This document shows positions 18,158 to 29,078 of a stretch of DNA of 33,821 bases, piece by piece. Under the pieces are notes generated by a model. It was given only the letters and a program-made list of their open reading frames with translations, was not told where the DNA came from and did no database searches. The DNA comes from Mesaphorura yosii. Lineage: Eukaryota; Arthropoda; Collembola; Poduromorpha; Tullbergiidae. Where the stretch lies: the NCBI GenBank assembly GCA_009869945.1, contig WIXG01000599.1:1-33821 (forward strand). The letters run 5' to 3'. The position numbers and the translations under genes are program-made. Positions within the stretch are counted from its first letter, which is position 1. Every line of letters begins with the position of its first letter.

Positions 18158-18816
18158 CTTTGGTGAGTTGATCTATTGTTACCTGAACACAGGAGAGAGG
18201 CGGGAAATGTCTTAGCGCAGTAAGTGCAACTGTATGTCTGTTGTTTCTCAAATTGTTGATGCATCTTCTGGTGATAATACGCAACGTGCCAAAGGTTTGG
18301 AACTGCTGCTTCCATACCTTGCACTCGAAACTTCTCATATTGGTGAATTGATTTTTGATTCTTGAGCCCTGTCTTGCTGGTGAAGGTCTTGTTGCAATCC
18401 TCTATGCTGACTGCTCCTTTTTTATGTGCCCGCAAGTAGACTTGATTGCTAAACTTTGCCCCACATTCGCAACGATGTGGTTTCTCGCCTGTATGAGTTA
18501 GCGAGTGTTGAGCCAACTCCTTCCTTGTTATCCACGATTTCCCACAAACCGCACAAATATGAAGTTTTTCATCAGTATGGAGCGCCGCATGTCTTCGATA
18601 GTCACTCTGGTTGCTGTATGATTTCGCAGAGTGAGCAAGCAAAAGGCTTTCGCCTGTATGAGTTCGACGGTGCGAGACTAATTGTGATTTGCAGAAGAAG
18701 CTCACCTCACAGTCTTCGCATTTGTGGTGCGTCTCTTTGTCATGGACTCGTCTCTTGTGCAGAAGTAAGGTGTTCCTTGATTTGAAAGCCTTCAGACACG
18801 CGTTACACTTGCATAA
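18106..18816 (-). pseudogene. Decayed C2H2 zinc-finger protein
   Basis: The frame is open from 18816 (right after a TGA, no ATG) to 18106. It begins with CNACLKAFKSRNTLLLHKR and CEDCEVSFFCKSQLVSHRRTH, two good fingers. A third finger has lost its cysteines (HSAKSYSNQSDYRRHAALH), a fourth is intact (CAVCGKSWITRKELAQHSLTH) with the linker TGEKPH, and later fingers are degenerate. Missing start, missing zinc ligands and overlap with the GR-like frame at 18157 all suggest a pseudogene, perhaps of a DNA-binding transcription factor. Confidence 0.65.
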
Positions 18817-18831
18817 TCAGTAGAATTTCGT

Positions 18832-18837
18832 TTTATT
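18832..18837 (-). terminator. Polyadenylation signal of the secreted kelch gene
   Basis: AATAAA on the minus strand about 105 bp after the kelch stop at 18941, immediately before the zinc-finger remnant. Confidence 0.6.
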
Positions 18838-18940
18838 GATAAGCCAAGATCGGTTCAGAACAATTCTAATTATTTGCACATTTTTAGAGTGCCTATACAC
18901 TTGCAAAATAATTAATAGCAACAAGCTTTAATTTTGTTGA

Positions 18941-20917
18941 TTATGAATCTGAAGCCAAATCTACAAAAGAAATCTTATCACTCAATCGATTCTCAGTCGT
19001 CGACTGACCTTTAAACCGCCCGTAGCCTCCAAGGATGTAAATCCGGTTCAGCCTCGACACATAAACACATGCAGTCATGTCTAGATTCGTGGGCCAGACG
19101 TCAACTCGGATTTCTTCAGCTTGTAGAGTTACAAGGTTGAACATGACAAGGTCACGACCGCCACTGATAATGTACGCCGACGCTGATTGGTTATCTCCAA
19201 CTGCCACCTTCACAGCGCAAGGATTGCCGGCATCATGAGGCAAGGATGATGCCTCTGAAGGAAGTCTGGTCACTTTTTCTTTGGCAGCAGGGTCGAATTG
19301 CAAAATCTGGCGTTTTGCTTGCTTCGTAGCACCAAAAATGTAGGCTACGGCGCTTTTTGGGTCCCAAATTGCTGCTGCTTGATACCCAGCATCTGATAAA
19401 TCTGCAATATGGTCGATTTGATTGCTTGTTACATTGTAACGCAGTACAAAATCTTCGTGGTAATGCAATGTTGGACCATTAGCATTGCCAAACAGATACG
19501 CGATGGCGCTAACGTCATCCCACGCCACTGCCATGGTCTCAATGACCACAGGAAATGTGGCCAGTAACGTGAAATTGTTGGCGGTCGTCGAATAACTGTA
19601 AATCCCCGCCCGCTCTCGGGGTAGACCCACGAAGAAGATGATTTCTTGCCCTTCGTTCGTAATTGTGGCTGCCCCCAGTACGGAGCCTGACAGGAACCTG
19701 CCCACAACTTCCACAGCTCCTGACCCAATGGAATATTTCACCACTTTGCCATCGTGGTCTTTTTTGCTAGTGCTGCCCCAATCGTCTGCTTCTCCGCCAA
19801 TCACGTAAATCGAGTCACGTCCATCGTACAAAGCTTGATGAAGTCGAATTCGGTTTGGAAGTCGTGAATTCGTGACTGTAAATTTCAAATTTCGCTTTAC
19901 CCTGGGCCGCGGCTCTATTTTTGGCAGCTGGATGTAAGAAATACGTTGCCGAATTCGACTTTGTTCTTGTCGAAACTTTCCTGAACCCCCGACGATGTAA
20001 ATACGGTGCATTGCGGGTACGTAAGCGCAGGAGCTTCGGAAAAGGACGTTGGGCCAATCGTAAACGTGGACAGTGTCCAGGACAGGCTGTTGGCCGGAAG
20101 ACCAAGCGGGGTCAAATCGGAAGAGGTCACTGCTTCCAGCTATGTAGACGCTTCCCATTTCCTCCATGACAGCTACTGCACATGGAAATTCGACTCCATA
20201 CGGAAACGAAGCTCCTTCCGGCAGTTTTAGGAAGTGTTTCGTCAAAGGATCGTACTGCAATACATCCAATTTCCACGCGAACCTCGAATAACCTCCAAAT
20301 ACGTACGCAACTTGCCGATGCGGATCCCAAATGGCCCCTGCCCACGTCCTGCCACCCTCAGGAAGCTCTACGCCATGTATTTTGTGAGCTTGGTTCGTGT
20401 CGACGTTGTATTGCAGGATTTGTTTTGAAAACGATCCATTTCCCGCGTAGCCACCAAACAAGTACGCCATCTGGTTGCGGTTGTCATAAGCAATTGCGAT
20501 GCCAGTCAAAGCTTCAGGCAATGATACCAGTTGCGTGTAGTTGCGTGCACTTATCGAAAAGCTGTACACAATTTCACTGTATCCTTGCCCGCGAACGTAG
20601 CCGCCAAAGTACAAAATATTGCCCGCATTCAAGATGGCTGCGCCTGAAATTACGTTGATGAAGCGTCCAACTTTCTCCACTATCGTTGAATTTGTGCCAA
20701 GTTCACATTTAAGCACGGTGTCTTGATACTGCGTCTCATTGCGTCCGCCAATAATATACAAAGAATTTGTGATTGGATCATGCACCACTGCATGAGACTC
20801 GCGTGACGACGGAAGTGGCCACGTCGTCTCAACCCGAAACGTTTCTTCTTGGTTCTCCACAACTGCTGCTGCTGCTGCGAGTAAGCTCAAAACCAAAGTC
20901 GCCCATATCTTCTTCAT
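18941..20917 (-). CDS. Secreted protein with two six-bladed kelch propellers
   Basis: 658 residues from the ATG at 20917. I chose it over the upstream ATG at 20968 because it opens a clean signal peptide (MKKIWATLVLSLLAAAAAVV) and because a TATA/TCAGT promoter places transcription start near 20940. The chain holds about twelve kelch-type blades. The first six include SLYIIGGRN, ILYFGGYVRG, MAYLFGGYAGN, VAYVFGGYSRF and RIYIVGGSGKF. After a linker (PRPRVKRNLKF) a second set includes SIYVIGGEADD, IAYLFGNANG, VAYIFGATKQ, SAYIISGGRD and RIYILGGYGRF. The last blade of each half aligns, so the propeller was duplicated internally. Many N-x-S/T sites fit secretion. There are no introns. A related propeller is at 29079. 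Function unknown; binding of an extracellular ligand or cell-surface receptor is a reasonable guess. Confidence 0.85.
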   Translation of the reverse strand: MKKIWATLVLSLLAAAAAVVENQEETFRVETTWPLPSSRESHAVVHDPITNSLYIIGGRNETQYQDTVLKCELGTNSTIVEKVGRFINVISGAAILNAGNILYFGGYVRGQGYSEIVYSFSISARNYTQLVSLPEALTGIAIAYDNRNQMAYLFGGYAGNGSFSKQILQYNVDTNQAHKIHGVELPEGGRTWAGAIWDPHRQVAYVFGGYSRFAWKLDVLQYDPLTKHFLKLPEGASFPYGVEFPCAVAVMEEMGSVYIAGSSDLFRFDPAWSSGQQPVLDTVHVYDWPNVLFRSSCAYVPAMHRIYIVGGSGKFRQEQSRIRQRISYIQLPKIEPRPRVKRNLKFTVTNSRLPNRIRLHQALYDGRDSIYVIGGEADDWGSTSKKDHDGKVVKYSIGSGAVEVVGRFLSGSVLGAATITNEGQEIIFFVGLPRERAGIYSYSTTANNFTLLATFPVVIETMAVAWDDVSAIAYLFGNANGPTLHYHEDFVLRYNVTSNQIDHIADLSDAGYQAAAIWDPKSAVAYIFGATKQAKRQILQFDPAAKEKVTRLPSEASSLPHDAGNPCAVKVAVGDNQSASAYIISGGRDLVMFNLVTLQAEEIRVDVWPTNLDMTACVYVSRLNRIYILGGYGRFKGQSTTENRLSDKISFVDLASDS

Positions 20918-20937
20918 TGTCTTGATGCTGAGTAAAC

Positions 20938-20974
20938 ACTGAGTCTTTTTGCTCACTTTTTTGTGCAATATAAA
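20938..20974 (-). promoter_or_regulatory. Core promoter of the kelch gene (TATA + TCAGT initiator)
   Basis: The minus strand carries TTTATAT at 20974-20968 and an arthropod-type initiator TCAGT at 20942-20938, about 32 bp apart. The predicted start is at 20940, between the stop of the upstream kinase gene (21005) and the kelch ATG at 20917. Confidence 0.6.
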
Positions 20975-21004
20975 TGCTCAGAGATTCAACGCGTACCCGG
21001 AATG

Positions 21005-22328
21005 TTAATGAGAGGGTTCAACGCGATGTAATGCATGTCCAACGTGTGGCTGCGGCTGAAGGGTTGCCATGACCACCAGCCGCTCATGCACCTCTTCAAA
21101 CGACGGCCGGCTATCAGGCTCAAGTGCCCAGCAATCTTGTAAGAGTTCATACACTGGATCTGGAGCCCTTACTGGTTTTTGTAATCTCATTGTCCCGTTG
21201 CAAACCCCTTGTACAAACTCCGGCCCATAGTTAATGCCCAAGCTCACGTACGGGACCTCTTCAAGCGAATAAATCTGCCACAATGTCACTCCAAATGCCC
21301 AAACGTCGGATGGAGTTGAGAACCGAAGGTGCGTCAATGCTTCAGGGGCCATGTGCTGCCATGGCAAGGGAACATCTTCACTCTGCTGCACATATCCTGT
21401 GATGTATGTGTACAGTTTCCTTGACAATCCAAAGTCACTGATCTTGGCTACGAGGTCTGTAGTGAGGAGCACGTTACGTGTGGCCAAATCACCATGGATT
21501 ATATGCCGACTCGCGAGATACGCCATGCCAGCACTGATTTGTACGCACCATTTCTCAATACGACCGGCCAGATCAACTGGGATGTAAACTGTAGTACCTG
21601 AAGTTGGTGGCCGGACTCGGGTGATGAATTTGTCCAGGCTTCCATTCGCACAAAACTCGAGAAACACGTAAAAGTGACCTGAACTGCCAGCGACGCCAGT
21701 CTGACAAAGGCCCTCTGTGTAGGCTCCGAGTAAACTCACAATATTGGCATGTGAACCAATACGAATCAGAGTCTTGAGTTCGTGCACGAGGCCCAGCAAA
21801 TGTTCTTGATGCTGGCCACGGATCCCGGCACGTACTGTCTTGGCTGCAACCGGAGTTCCACGCAAGAAGGCAAGGAGTACAACAGAAAAGTGACCGCTGC
21901 CCAAGATTTTGGAGTGTTCGATGCTAAAATCGGTGGCTTGAACTTCTACATTGCTACTGGTCTCAATGATCACGTCCTGTAATTCTAATTCGATGCAAGT
22001 GAGTGACTTGCCTTGTACTTGGGACGTGTTTTCCTTCTTTTTTCTATGTCGGCTCCAAAGAAAAAAACTAATCACTGCCAGCAAGATCAGGAGAATTAGT
22101 GAAACGCCAACGATAAACCATGTGACTATTGAGAAGGGTTCGGATTTTGAACCTGTCGCTGTGGACGTGCAAAATCCTGTTGGGTGCCCATTAAGGACAG
22201 TGCAGACTGCTGCTCCAACTTCTGAAGAGCAGCATATGGGCACTCCGTCAAGGTGACACGGGGATTGGAGTTCGAGGCAATCGTCCATGTCCAGACGACG
22301 AAGTGGATTCAAAGCAGTAATTTGGCAC
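21005..22328 (-). CDS. Small receptor tyrosine kinase, 5' exon(s) missing
   Basis: The frame from about 22328 to the stop at 21005 encodes a short cysteine-rich ectodomain (CHLDGVPICCSSEVGAAVC), one transmembrane helix (WFIVGVSLILLILLAVISFF, then RHRKKK) and a complete tyrosine kinase. The kinase has the glycine loop GSGHFSVV, AAK lysine, IIHGDLATRNVLL, DFGLSRK, MAPEAL and DVWAFGVTLWQI. HGDLATRN replaces the usual HRDLAARN, keeping the catalytic Asp. There is no ATG at the 5' edge; CCTAG|TG at about 22328 looks like an acceptor, so a first exon with the signal peptide should lie upstream, and I could not place it. The stop is only 37 bp from the next gene's longest frame and I see no polyadenylation signal between. 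It resembles small orphan RTKs of arthropods; the ligand is unknown. Confidence 0.85.
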
Positions 22329-22911
22329 TAGGCTCAAGCTCCATGGGTTTCAAGAGAACACAATCAACAGAAGAACGAACCTTACGCCGCAGGTACATAG
22401 GCAATCAATCAAGAGAGCAGAAACTGAAACACGTAATTGAAATTTATGTAAATCAAGGATTGCATACCACCAAGATCTGTACATTTACACTCAAGTCACG
22501 GGCATGACCACACGGCTGGCTAAAAATAGCATCGACCATGAAGAAAGCGAAGACAATGACAAAGAGCAAATTACTTGTGCATCGTATCGTTTGCTCAAAC
22601 AACTCGCACGCGCTTTGAAGTTCAGTCCATATTTGATTATTATTTGTCCAATTTATGTAATGAAAAACTCACATCGCCGAATCCGGAACAAAAATTTTAT
22701 GTAATTGATTAAAGTGTAGCACTAACTGAACAAGAAAGTGATGCCTAATCGGAGCGGTGAGCACGAAATTGTAAAGTGGAACTAATATTAACTTCAAAAT
22801 CATTTCCACAAAAAAGAAAAAAGAACTCGTAACGCCTGACAAATTGGCGACGACAGTTGGCGTCGCACCCTCCGTCTCTGCCGCACCCGCACTATGTCCC
22901 CCAAGAAAAGG
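22329..22911. other. Spacer that may hide the first exon of the kinase gene
   Basis: AT-rich DNA. On the minus strand near 22590-22505 one frame reads a hydrophobic stretch, LLFVIVFAFFMVDAIFSQP, followed by a cysteine, which could be a signal-peptide exon. It lacks a suitable upstream ATG and I see no donor that fits well. No RNA gene seen. Confidence 0.3.
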
Positions 22912-23214
22912 TCAAGCGATCGTAGTACGGGTCATGTTCGGACAACTGCAAATAAATCGATTTGTGAGGAGGAAACAATCGTTTGAAGCCAGACGCTTCT
23001 GCTCGTCCTCGAGGTGTATCAAAACTCGGGCGTCATCTGGCGTCAGGTCCTCGAGAATATTTGCCTGCGCCTGACGCTTAAATGGCGGTGGTTTGCGGCA
23101 GCTGATTTGGTCAGCGTTCACCGGTGTAACGGCTGGTCGAAGGTATAGAGCCTGACTCTGGATGAGGCGATTTTCGACTGCAGCACGTACATGTGCGGGC
23201 AGAGTTGGCGTCAA
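22912..23214 (-). pseudogene. Tubulin-tyrosine-ligase-like (TTLL4/5 type) fragment
   Basis: Minus-strand frame of 100 codons containing ANILEDLTPDDARVLIHLED and EQKRL. This is the pattern L-T-x-D-D-x-R-x-L-x-x-x-E-D-E found after the catalytic core of TTLL4/5-like polyglutamylases. No catalytic ATP-grasp region is present nearby and the frame ends soon after. It is probably a remnant copy, or an isolated exon. Confidence 0.45.
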
Positions 23215-23306
23215 TTAGATTCCGAGTGGCCAGGACTGTACGGCGGCTGACCCCTTGAAAGTGGAGCTCGAAGTCTGACGGGCAGGAGTGGAGGAGGGGG
23301 TAGCTG

Positions 23307-23609
23307 TTAAACTCGACAACAAACATACAAATATATTCCGTCAGCTACTGCAATTACTGATCCAGGAGACTCTCCGAGGATTGCTTGTGCAAGTGTTGTG
23401 TTGTACGTGGCGAACTCTTCATGACTCAAGTGATTGTAACCCAAATAGTTCGGGGCAAATTCTTCCAGATTCTTGGCCATGGTAGAGATAATCTCACTGA
23501 TGAAAGACTCTGAGTCGATGTCCAACAGGAATTCAATAACCTTTTGTGACAGATTGAACCGCAGCTTCATCAGGAATATGCCCAGAGCGGATGCTGGTGT
23601 TCGATTCAC
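23307..23609 (-). mobile_element. PIF/Harbinger-like transposase remnant (DDE_Tnp_4 type)
   Basis: The minus-strand frame has RFNLSQKVIEFLLDIDSES (the helix-turn-helix-like 'L-S...F-x-I-x' region), then FAPNYLGYNHLSHEEF, and a degenerate DDE start VIAVADGIYLYV, where functional relatives have D-G-T-Y-x-Y. The protein stops right after, so the second and third acidic residues are missing. I see no terminal inverted repeats. It is a dead fragment of a DNA transposon, or of a domesticated relative. Confidence 0.5.
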
Positions 23610-23611
23610 AA

Positions 23612-24194
23612 TCGACGATTGACGAAATCCGTTGGGCGGTCGTACTTATCAGCTTGAGTCGTGCACAGAGCTTTGGAGCTGCAAATCTGCGTGAATTGAT
23701 GGGTTTAATGACGGCTCGTGACCGTGAACGGACGTCGGAGGTGTCTGGCCGGTTAAGTACTCTAGCTTAGCTTAGGTGGGATTCCAAATCCAGGCCTAGA
23801 GTTGGCTTTCGTTTCTCTTGAGCCAAGCACAGGCACTGATAAGAGAACAGAGTAATCAATAAAAAACAGAAACATCAACTAATTAGTGCACGGCCAACCC
23901 AATCAGCAACAAAACAAAATAATCCGTCTGCGTTCCGTGACTGGGATTGATGGCAAGGTATTGAACTGTCCGTCATGCAATGCTCTCATTAGCTGCACTG
24001 AAATGAGACTTGCTGGCGAGCCTCGGCCTCGGCTCGAGTCTTCGCGCCAAGTCGAAATGTCGATAAATACGAACCAATCAGCCATTTCGTGCACATTTGC
24101 ACTTGCTTTGAGCATACGAAAACACGATACGAATTGCATTACACGAAATTCTTGCGTCTTACATAACATTGAATACAAGAGTGAATTCACCGTC
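23612..24194. other. Spacer with the promoter region of the mannosidase gene
   Basis: No gene seen. The frame 23886-24347 on the plus strand simply extends the first mannosidase exon upstream into non-coding DNA. Confidence 0.5.
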
Positions 24195-27100
24195 ATGTCG
24201 ACGTACAGCGCCAAGGCGCCGATGCACAAGAACCGGAACACGACGCTCAACCGCGTGTCCGGATTCTTCAACCCTTCGCCCCTCTTCGAAAGCGTCGGCC
24301 TCCCGTCGCAGCTGTACACGGAAACGGCGCCTTTTCAAAGTACGTAAAATGAGAACAGGCATTCAATGGATGAATTCGGGGTAATTAATTTATAATTTGC
24401 TTTTGCAGTCTTCGAAGTCTGGTCGCTCCCCGGCGGCTCGGGCGCCTGGAAGAATTACACGTTCGAGGAAGTCCTCCAGCAGACATTCGTGCCAGCTGCC
24501 GTCGGCCAGAGTTTTGGTCCGCTGTGGAGCACGCACTGGTTTCGAATCGTCGTGAATGTACCCGCGGGCTGGACGGGCCAGGAAGTGCACCTTCGCTGGC
24601 TGGCGGGCAACAGCAACCGAGACCAAGGCGCCGAGGGCACGCTCTGGAGTGCGACGGGCCAAGTGCTGCAGGGGCTGACTGCCGGATTCCGCGAGGAGTA
24701 CATCATTTCTCGGTCGTGGGGCGGTGGCGGGCCCGTCACGTTCTACCTCGAGATGGCGTGCAACGTTCTCGGAGGCAACGGTCTTGGCGATGGAGGCCCA
24801 GGAATCATCCCCCCGAGGGAGGATCGCTACTTCCCCATCACCTTTGCCGAGCTCGGGCTCTTCAACCGCCAAGTCTTCAAGCTGCTCGTCGACCTCGAAA
24901 CGCTGCACGGAATCGCGAATGCAGGCGGGGCGCTGACAAATGACCACATCGGCTACCAGGCACTCTTTGCCGCGAATGAAATTGTGACCCTCATCAAAGA
25001 CGGGGAGCACGCCGCCGCGAGTGCCGTGGCGGACGGATTCTTCGCGGAGGGCAACGGTGCGAAGGCGCACACGCTGCACGCGATGGGACACTGTCACATC
25101 GACACGGCGTGGCTCTGGCCGTATGATGAGACGATTCGAAAGATCGCGCGTTCGTGGTCGAGTCAGATGGGACTCATGGACGAATACCCAGACTATGCCT
25201 TTGCGTGCTCGTCAGCGCAGCAGTACGCCTTCTTGCAGGAGTGGTACCCAGAATTGTTTGAGAGGCTCCGGGAGCGAGTGGTGTCTGGAAAATTTGTCCC
25301 GGTAGGCGGCGCCTGGCTGGAAATGGACGGAAACATGCCGAGTGGTGAAGGATTCATGCGCCAATTCTTCTACGGGCAGCGATTCTTTATCCAGGAATTT
25401 GGCATTCAATGCACGGAATTCTGGCTTCCGGACACTTTTGGCTACTCGGCACAGATTCCACAAATTATGAAGGTGGGGCTGCGTGTTCGTTTTTCCTTGA
25501 AAAATGTAGGAAATTTGACCGTGCACTTTTCTTACAGCACGTCGGCATCACCCGCTTCATCACGCAGAAAATATCCTGGAACCTAGTCAACAAGTTTCCG
25601 AACCACAATTTCTGGTGGGAGGGTATCGACGGAACGCAGGTGCTCGTTCACTTTCCTCCGGGCGACTCGTACAACATGGAAGGAAGGTAGAATCGACGAT
25701 TTCGGCTGAATTCGTTGACAGCGGGTCAGCTGGTGTTGAATTCTTGCTTTGCAGTGTCAACTCAATTCTCTTCTCCCGCAACAATTCGGAGGACAAAGGC
25801 CGTTGCAACGTTGGCATGTACCTCTTTGGGTTTGGTGACGGCGGCGGAGGCCCAACTCGCAAGATAATCGAGCAGCAACTTCGGTGCCGGGACGTGGACG
25901 GGATTCCGAAGGTCCAGCTCAGCACTCCGGAACAATTCTGGCAGGCGTTGGAGCGTGAGTCCAGCAAATTGTACAAGTGGGTTGGCGAACTGTATTTGGA
26001 ACTGCACAATGGAACTTACACGAGTCAGGTAGACCGAAGTTACTAATTAAAATGGCAAACGGAGAAGTAATTAATCAGGCAACTGGCTTAATTGCAGGCG
26101 AAAATTAAGTGGTACAATCGGAAAGGAGAGTTTTTCTTCCGTGAAGTTGAGCTCCTGTTTGCATTCGCAGCCGTTCGCGGCCTCGTCACTCAAGCTAAGC
26201 TAAACGCGTGAGTCACGTGAGAATTGAGCAAGGACGAAATTTAAAGATGAAATGCAAGGATCCACTCGTCTTGTCTCTTTTGTTTCAGGGACCTCGCGAT
26301 TCTTGACGTAAACTGGAAGAAGCTGCTCCTCAACCAGTTTCACGACGTTCTGCCCGGGACGAGCATCGAGCTCGTGACGGAGGACGCCTGGCGGATTTAC
26401 GAAGAGGTATTCACGGCGCTGACGGTCCTCCGAGCCGAGTACAACCAAATCATGCTGGGGACGGGCACGGCTCTACGCGTGTACAACGTCCTGCCTTGGC
26501 CTATCCGCACAGTCATTTTCCAGCGCCCCGACACCGGCGAGGCTCCAAGCGGCCCCAACACGCAGGTCGTCACGCTGCGAGCAGAGCCGATCGAGCAGTC
26601 GACGGCTGGTCGTTACCGCGTGCCAAACTCGTTCAGCGCGAGTCTAGTTCAGATGGCTGCGTCGGGCTACAGCGACTTCGCGGCTCTCGCTCCGAGCAAT
26701 CCTGTCGTTTACTCCTCGGCGGGGAACGTCGGTCAATTCAGCAACGGGCTCGTTCGGCTTACATTTCCGCTGACGGGCCTGCCCGTCGAGAGCCTCTTCT
26801 TCACCGGCAGCGCGTCCGGGCGGGAACTCTCCGTGTACAACGACCGCCTAGCGACGGGGACCGACCCAGGAATGCTGTACATTTACGACGACGTGCCGAT
26901 GTACTGGGACGCGTGGGACGTGATGGACTACCATCTCGAGACACGTCGGCTGCCGAATTTCAGCAACCTCACCAACGCGACCAACTTCGCTACAGGGCCG
27001 ATCGTCGGCGGCTACCGCTGGACGGGCACTTTTGGGGCTGGCGGCTCGACGTTCGAGCGTTACACGTTCATTCGTGCCGACTCTCCATTGGTGGAGTACC

Positions 27101-27888
27101 TGCTGATCGTCGACTGGAAGGAAGACCACAAATTCCTGAAGTTGGAATTCCCCGTCGACGTGCTCGCCCGCGAGGCGACGTACGAGATTCAGTACGGCCA
27201 CGCCCGGCGGCCGACGCACATCAACACGTCGTGGGACATGGCCAAGTTCGAAGTGTGTGGGCACAAGTGGATGGACATTTCGCAGGCAGACAAGGGCGTC
27301 ACCTTCATCACGGACGCAAAGTACGGCTGGCACGTGCGGGACAACATCGTCAAGCTGTCGATGCTCAAGAGCCCAAAGAACCCAGACGCCCACTGCGACA
27401 TGCACGCCCACTTCATCCACTACGCCGTGATGCCGCATGAGGGTAGGTTTCAGGATGCGGAAGTAATTCAGCGAGCGTACGAACTCAACTTTCATGGAGC
27501 GAACAACGTCCCACTCCTCAATGGAGCGCCTGCCACGGTCCCACCCGCGAATTTGGTGACAGTGAGCACGAATTCGGTCATCGTGGAAGCGTGCAAACCC
27601 GCACACGATGTTACCGGCTCCATCGTCGTCCGCCTGTACGAGGCGTTTGGAGGAAGGGCGGACGGCACAACGTAAGCCTTAAGTTGTGAAGACTCAATTA
27701 GCATAGCTTGGCCTGACTCGTGGTGAATTTGAATTTCCCGCAGAATCAACCTCGGCTTCAATGTTACATCGGTCAACGAGTGCGACGGGCTCGAGCGTGT
27801 CGGAGTGACGGTACCTTTCACAGGGAATTCGTTCTCCACAGACTTTGGGCCCTTCCAACTGCGCAGTTTCATTATCACTTTTGCGTGA
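24195..27888 (+). CDS. MAN2C1: Cytosolic-type alpha-mannosidase, GH38 (MAN2C1 ortholog), seven exons
   Basis: Trims free oligomannosides in the cytosol. Exons 24195-24339, 24409-25472, 25538-25686, 25755-26028, 26098-26207, 26289-27671 and 27744-27888 all join at GT-AG sites with matching phases and give 1089 residues, slightly longer than vertebrate MAN2C1. The start MSTYSAKAPMHKNRNTTLNR fits the short MAN2C1 N-terminus, with no signal peptide. Key motifs are SFGPLWSTHWFRI, GHCHIDTAWLWPYDETIRK (metal and catalytic site), GGAWLEMDGNMPSGEGFMRQ, EFWLPDTFGYSAQIPQIM (nucleophile Asp), FWWEGIDGTQVLVHFPPGDS, LFGFGDGGGGPT, WVGELYLELHNGTYTSQ, NQFHDVLPGTSI and DDVPMYWDAWDVMDYHLETR. Introns are 65-81 bp. 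AATAAA at 27952 closes the gene. Nothing looks broken. Confidence 0.96.
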
Positions 27889-27951
27889 AGTGGAGCGCGC
27901 GGAAATGTGGGAATCAATTAAATGGCATCAACCTTGGAGCAAGTGCCCCTA

Positions 27952-27957
27952 AATAAA
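27952..27957 (+). terminator. Polyadenylation signal of MAN2C1
   Basis: AATAAA 64 bp after the mannosidase stop codon. Confidence 0.75.
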
Positions 27958-28056
27958 ATGCGCTGTTAAATGCATGCATGAAGACTCCCTCCAATAAATC
28001 TAATTACCACCAAGAAGGACACGATTAATAAACTACTAGATTATATTGTTACCAAT

Positions 28057-28425
28057 TTAATTGCTTACTAACTTCGTCCACGGCACCGAGCGGTACGGTT
28101 TCTCGCCGGTGTTAGAGTGGTTTCCCAATAAACCAGTATTTGTAAAATGAACGTAAAAATTACACTCTTGCGCCAATGCAAAAGTTGCGCAAAAAGTGTC
28201 CGCTTTTTTAACGTACCTGTAAGTGATGAGTTGGCTATAAAATTTACGTAAAGAAGGTGCAAGTTTCTCTGGAATGAACTGACACGATATTTGCGTTAAA
28301 TGGATGTAAAATTTATGTTTCTGCATTGCAGCTATTTTGTTCCTCCTATGCGAAGTCTCCATGAAACGTGCATAAAAATTACGCTGTTTATGTTTTATTC
28401 GTGAAATAATGGTTACAATATTCAC
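28057..28425 (-). pseudogene. Degenerate repeat region, possibly an eroded zinc-finger gene
   Basis: A minus-strand frame of 122 codons. Near its end it has NTGEKPYRS, close to the C2H2 linker H-T-G-E-K-P-Y. Upstream, loosely periodic segments (KFYIHLTQISCQF, NFYVHFTNTG) repeat around short motifs of the type GTAAAAATTAC in the DNA. Zinc-ligand spacing is lost. It could equally be a simple AT-rich repeat with a chance linker. Confidence 0.3.
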
Positions 28426-29078
28426 AAAGTTCGCTATAAATAGATTACTTAATTATGAAAGTAATTTTAACAATCGAGACCTTCTCATACATTTAACCAA
28501 AGTGTATCTGCCGCATCGTCCCCTATCAGAACGGCTTTATACACTTGTGATATACCCAACCTTTTGAGATTTTAGATATGTGCTTCCGTTGACTTTCTTT
28601 GTCAGCTTCAGTCTCCTTGTATTGTGACTCAAACTGAGTGTATGCCTGTTGTAGAACTTTATTCAATAATTCACTGTCTGTCGAGCTCGATAGCCGTGGT
28701 CCAAACTCTGCTTTTACGCTCTCCATGATACGTCTTGATTCTAAATTAAAATCGTGCGTGTACAGATTTGTGACTACCTGTTTTCTTTAATTTTATTTCA
28801 TCGAGGCACTATTCGTCCAACTTTACTCGAAGGAGTAAAATTAAATTGTTACCCATTGAATTGCGCTTCATGCCCATTAGCCTGCAATTATTTACCAAAT
28901 AAAAACCATGACTTTATTGCTTTATTTCGTTTCATTCTCTTTGAGTATGATTTTAGTTCCATGAAAATCACTTGAACTTTGACCATTATGTAATACGATT
29001 ACATTCTGTGTAGAACTTAAAACTGATACGAATTCGTATTGAAGTATGTGCTAATGCAAAGCATGTGGGAACTGCAAA
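28426..29078. other. AT-rich spacer with small ORFs
   Basis: The minus-strand ORF 28726-28526 (66 codons, starting MESVKAEFGPRLSSSTDSEL) is polar and could form a coiled coil, but nothing identifies it. The rest has no recognisable gene. The promoter of the kelch-Death gene should be here. Confidence 0.4.

Noticed and set aside
20918..20968. First ATG of the kelch ORF
   Set aside because: It precedes the predicted transcription start (20940) and would bury the signal peptide behind a basic leader.
24390..27606. Long minus-strand ORFs (for example 24390-25097 and 26848-27606)
   Set aside because: They are antisense shadows of the GC-rich MAN2C1 exons; their composition (Arg, Val, His rich) is that of reversed codons.
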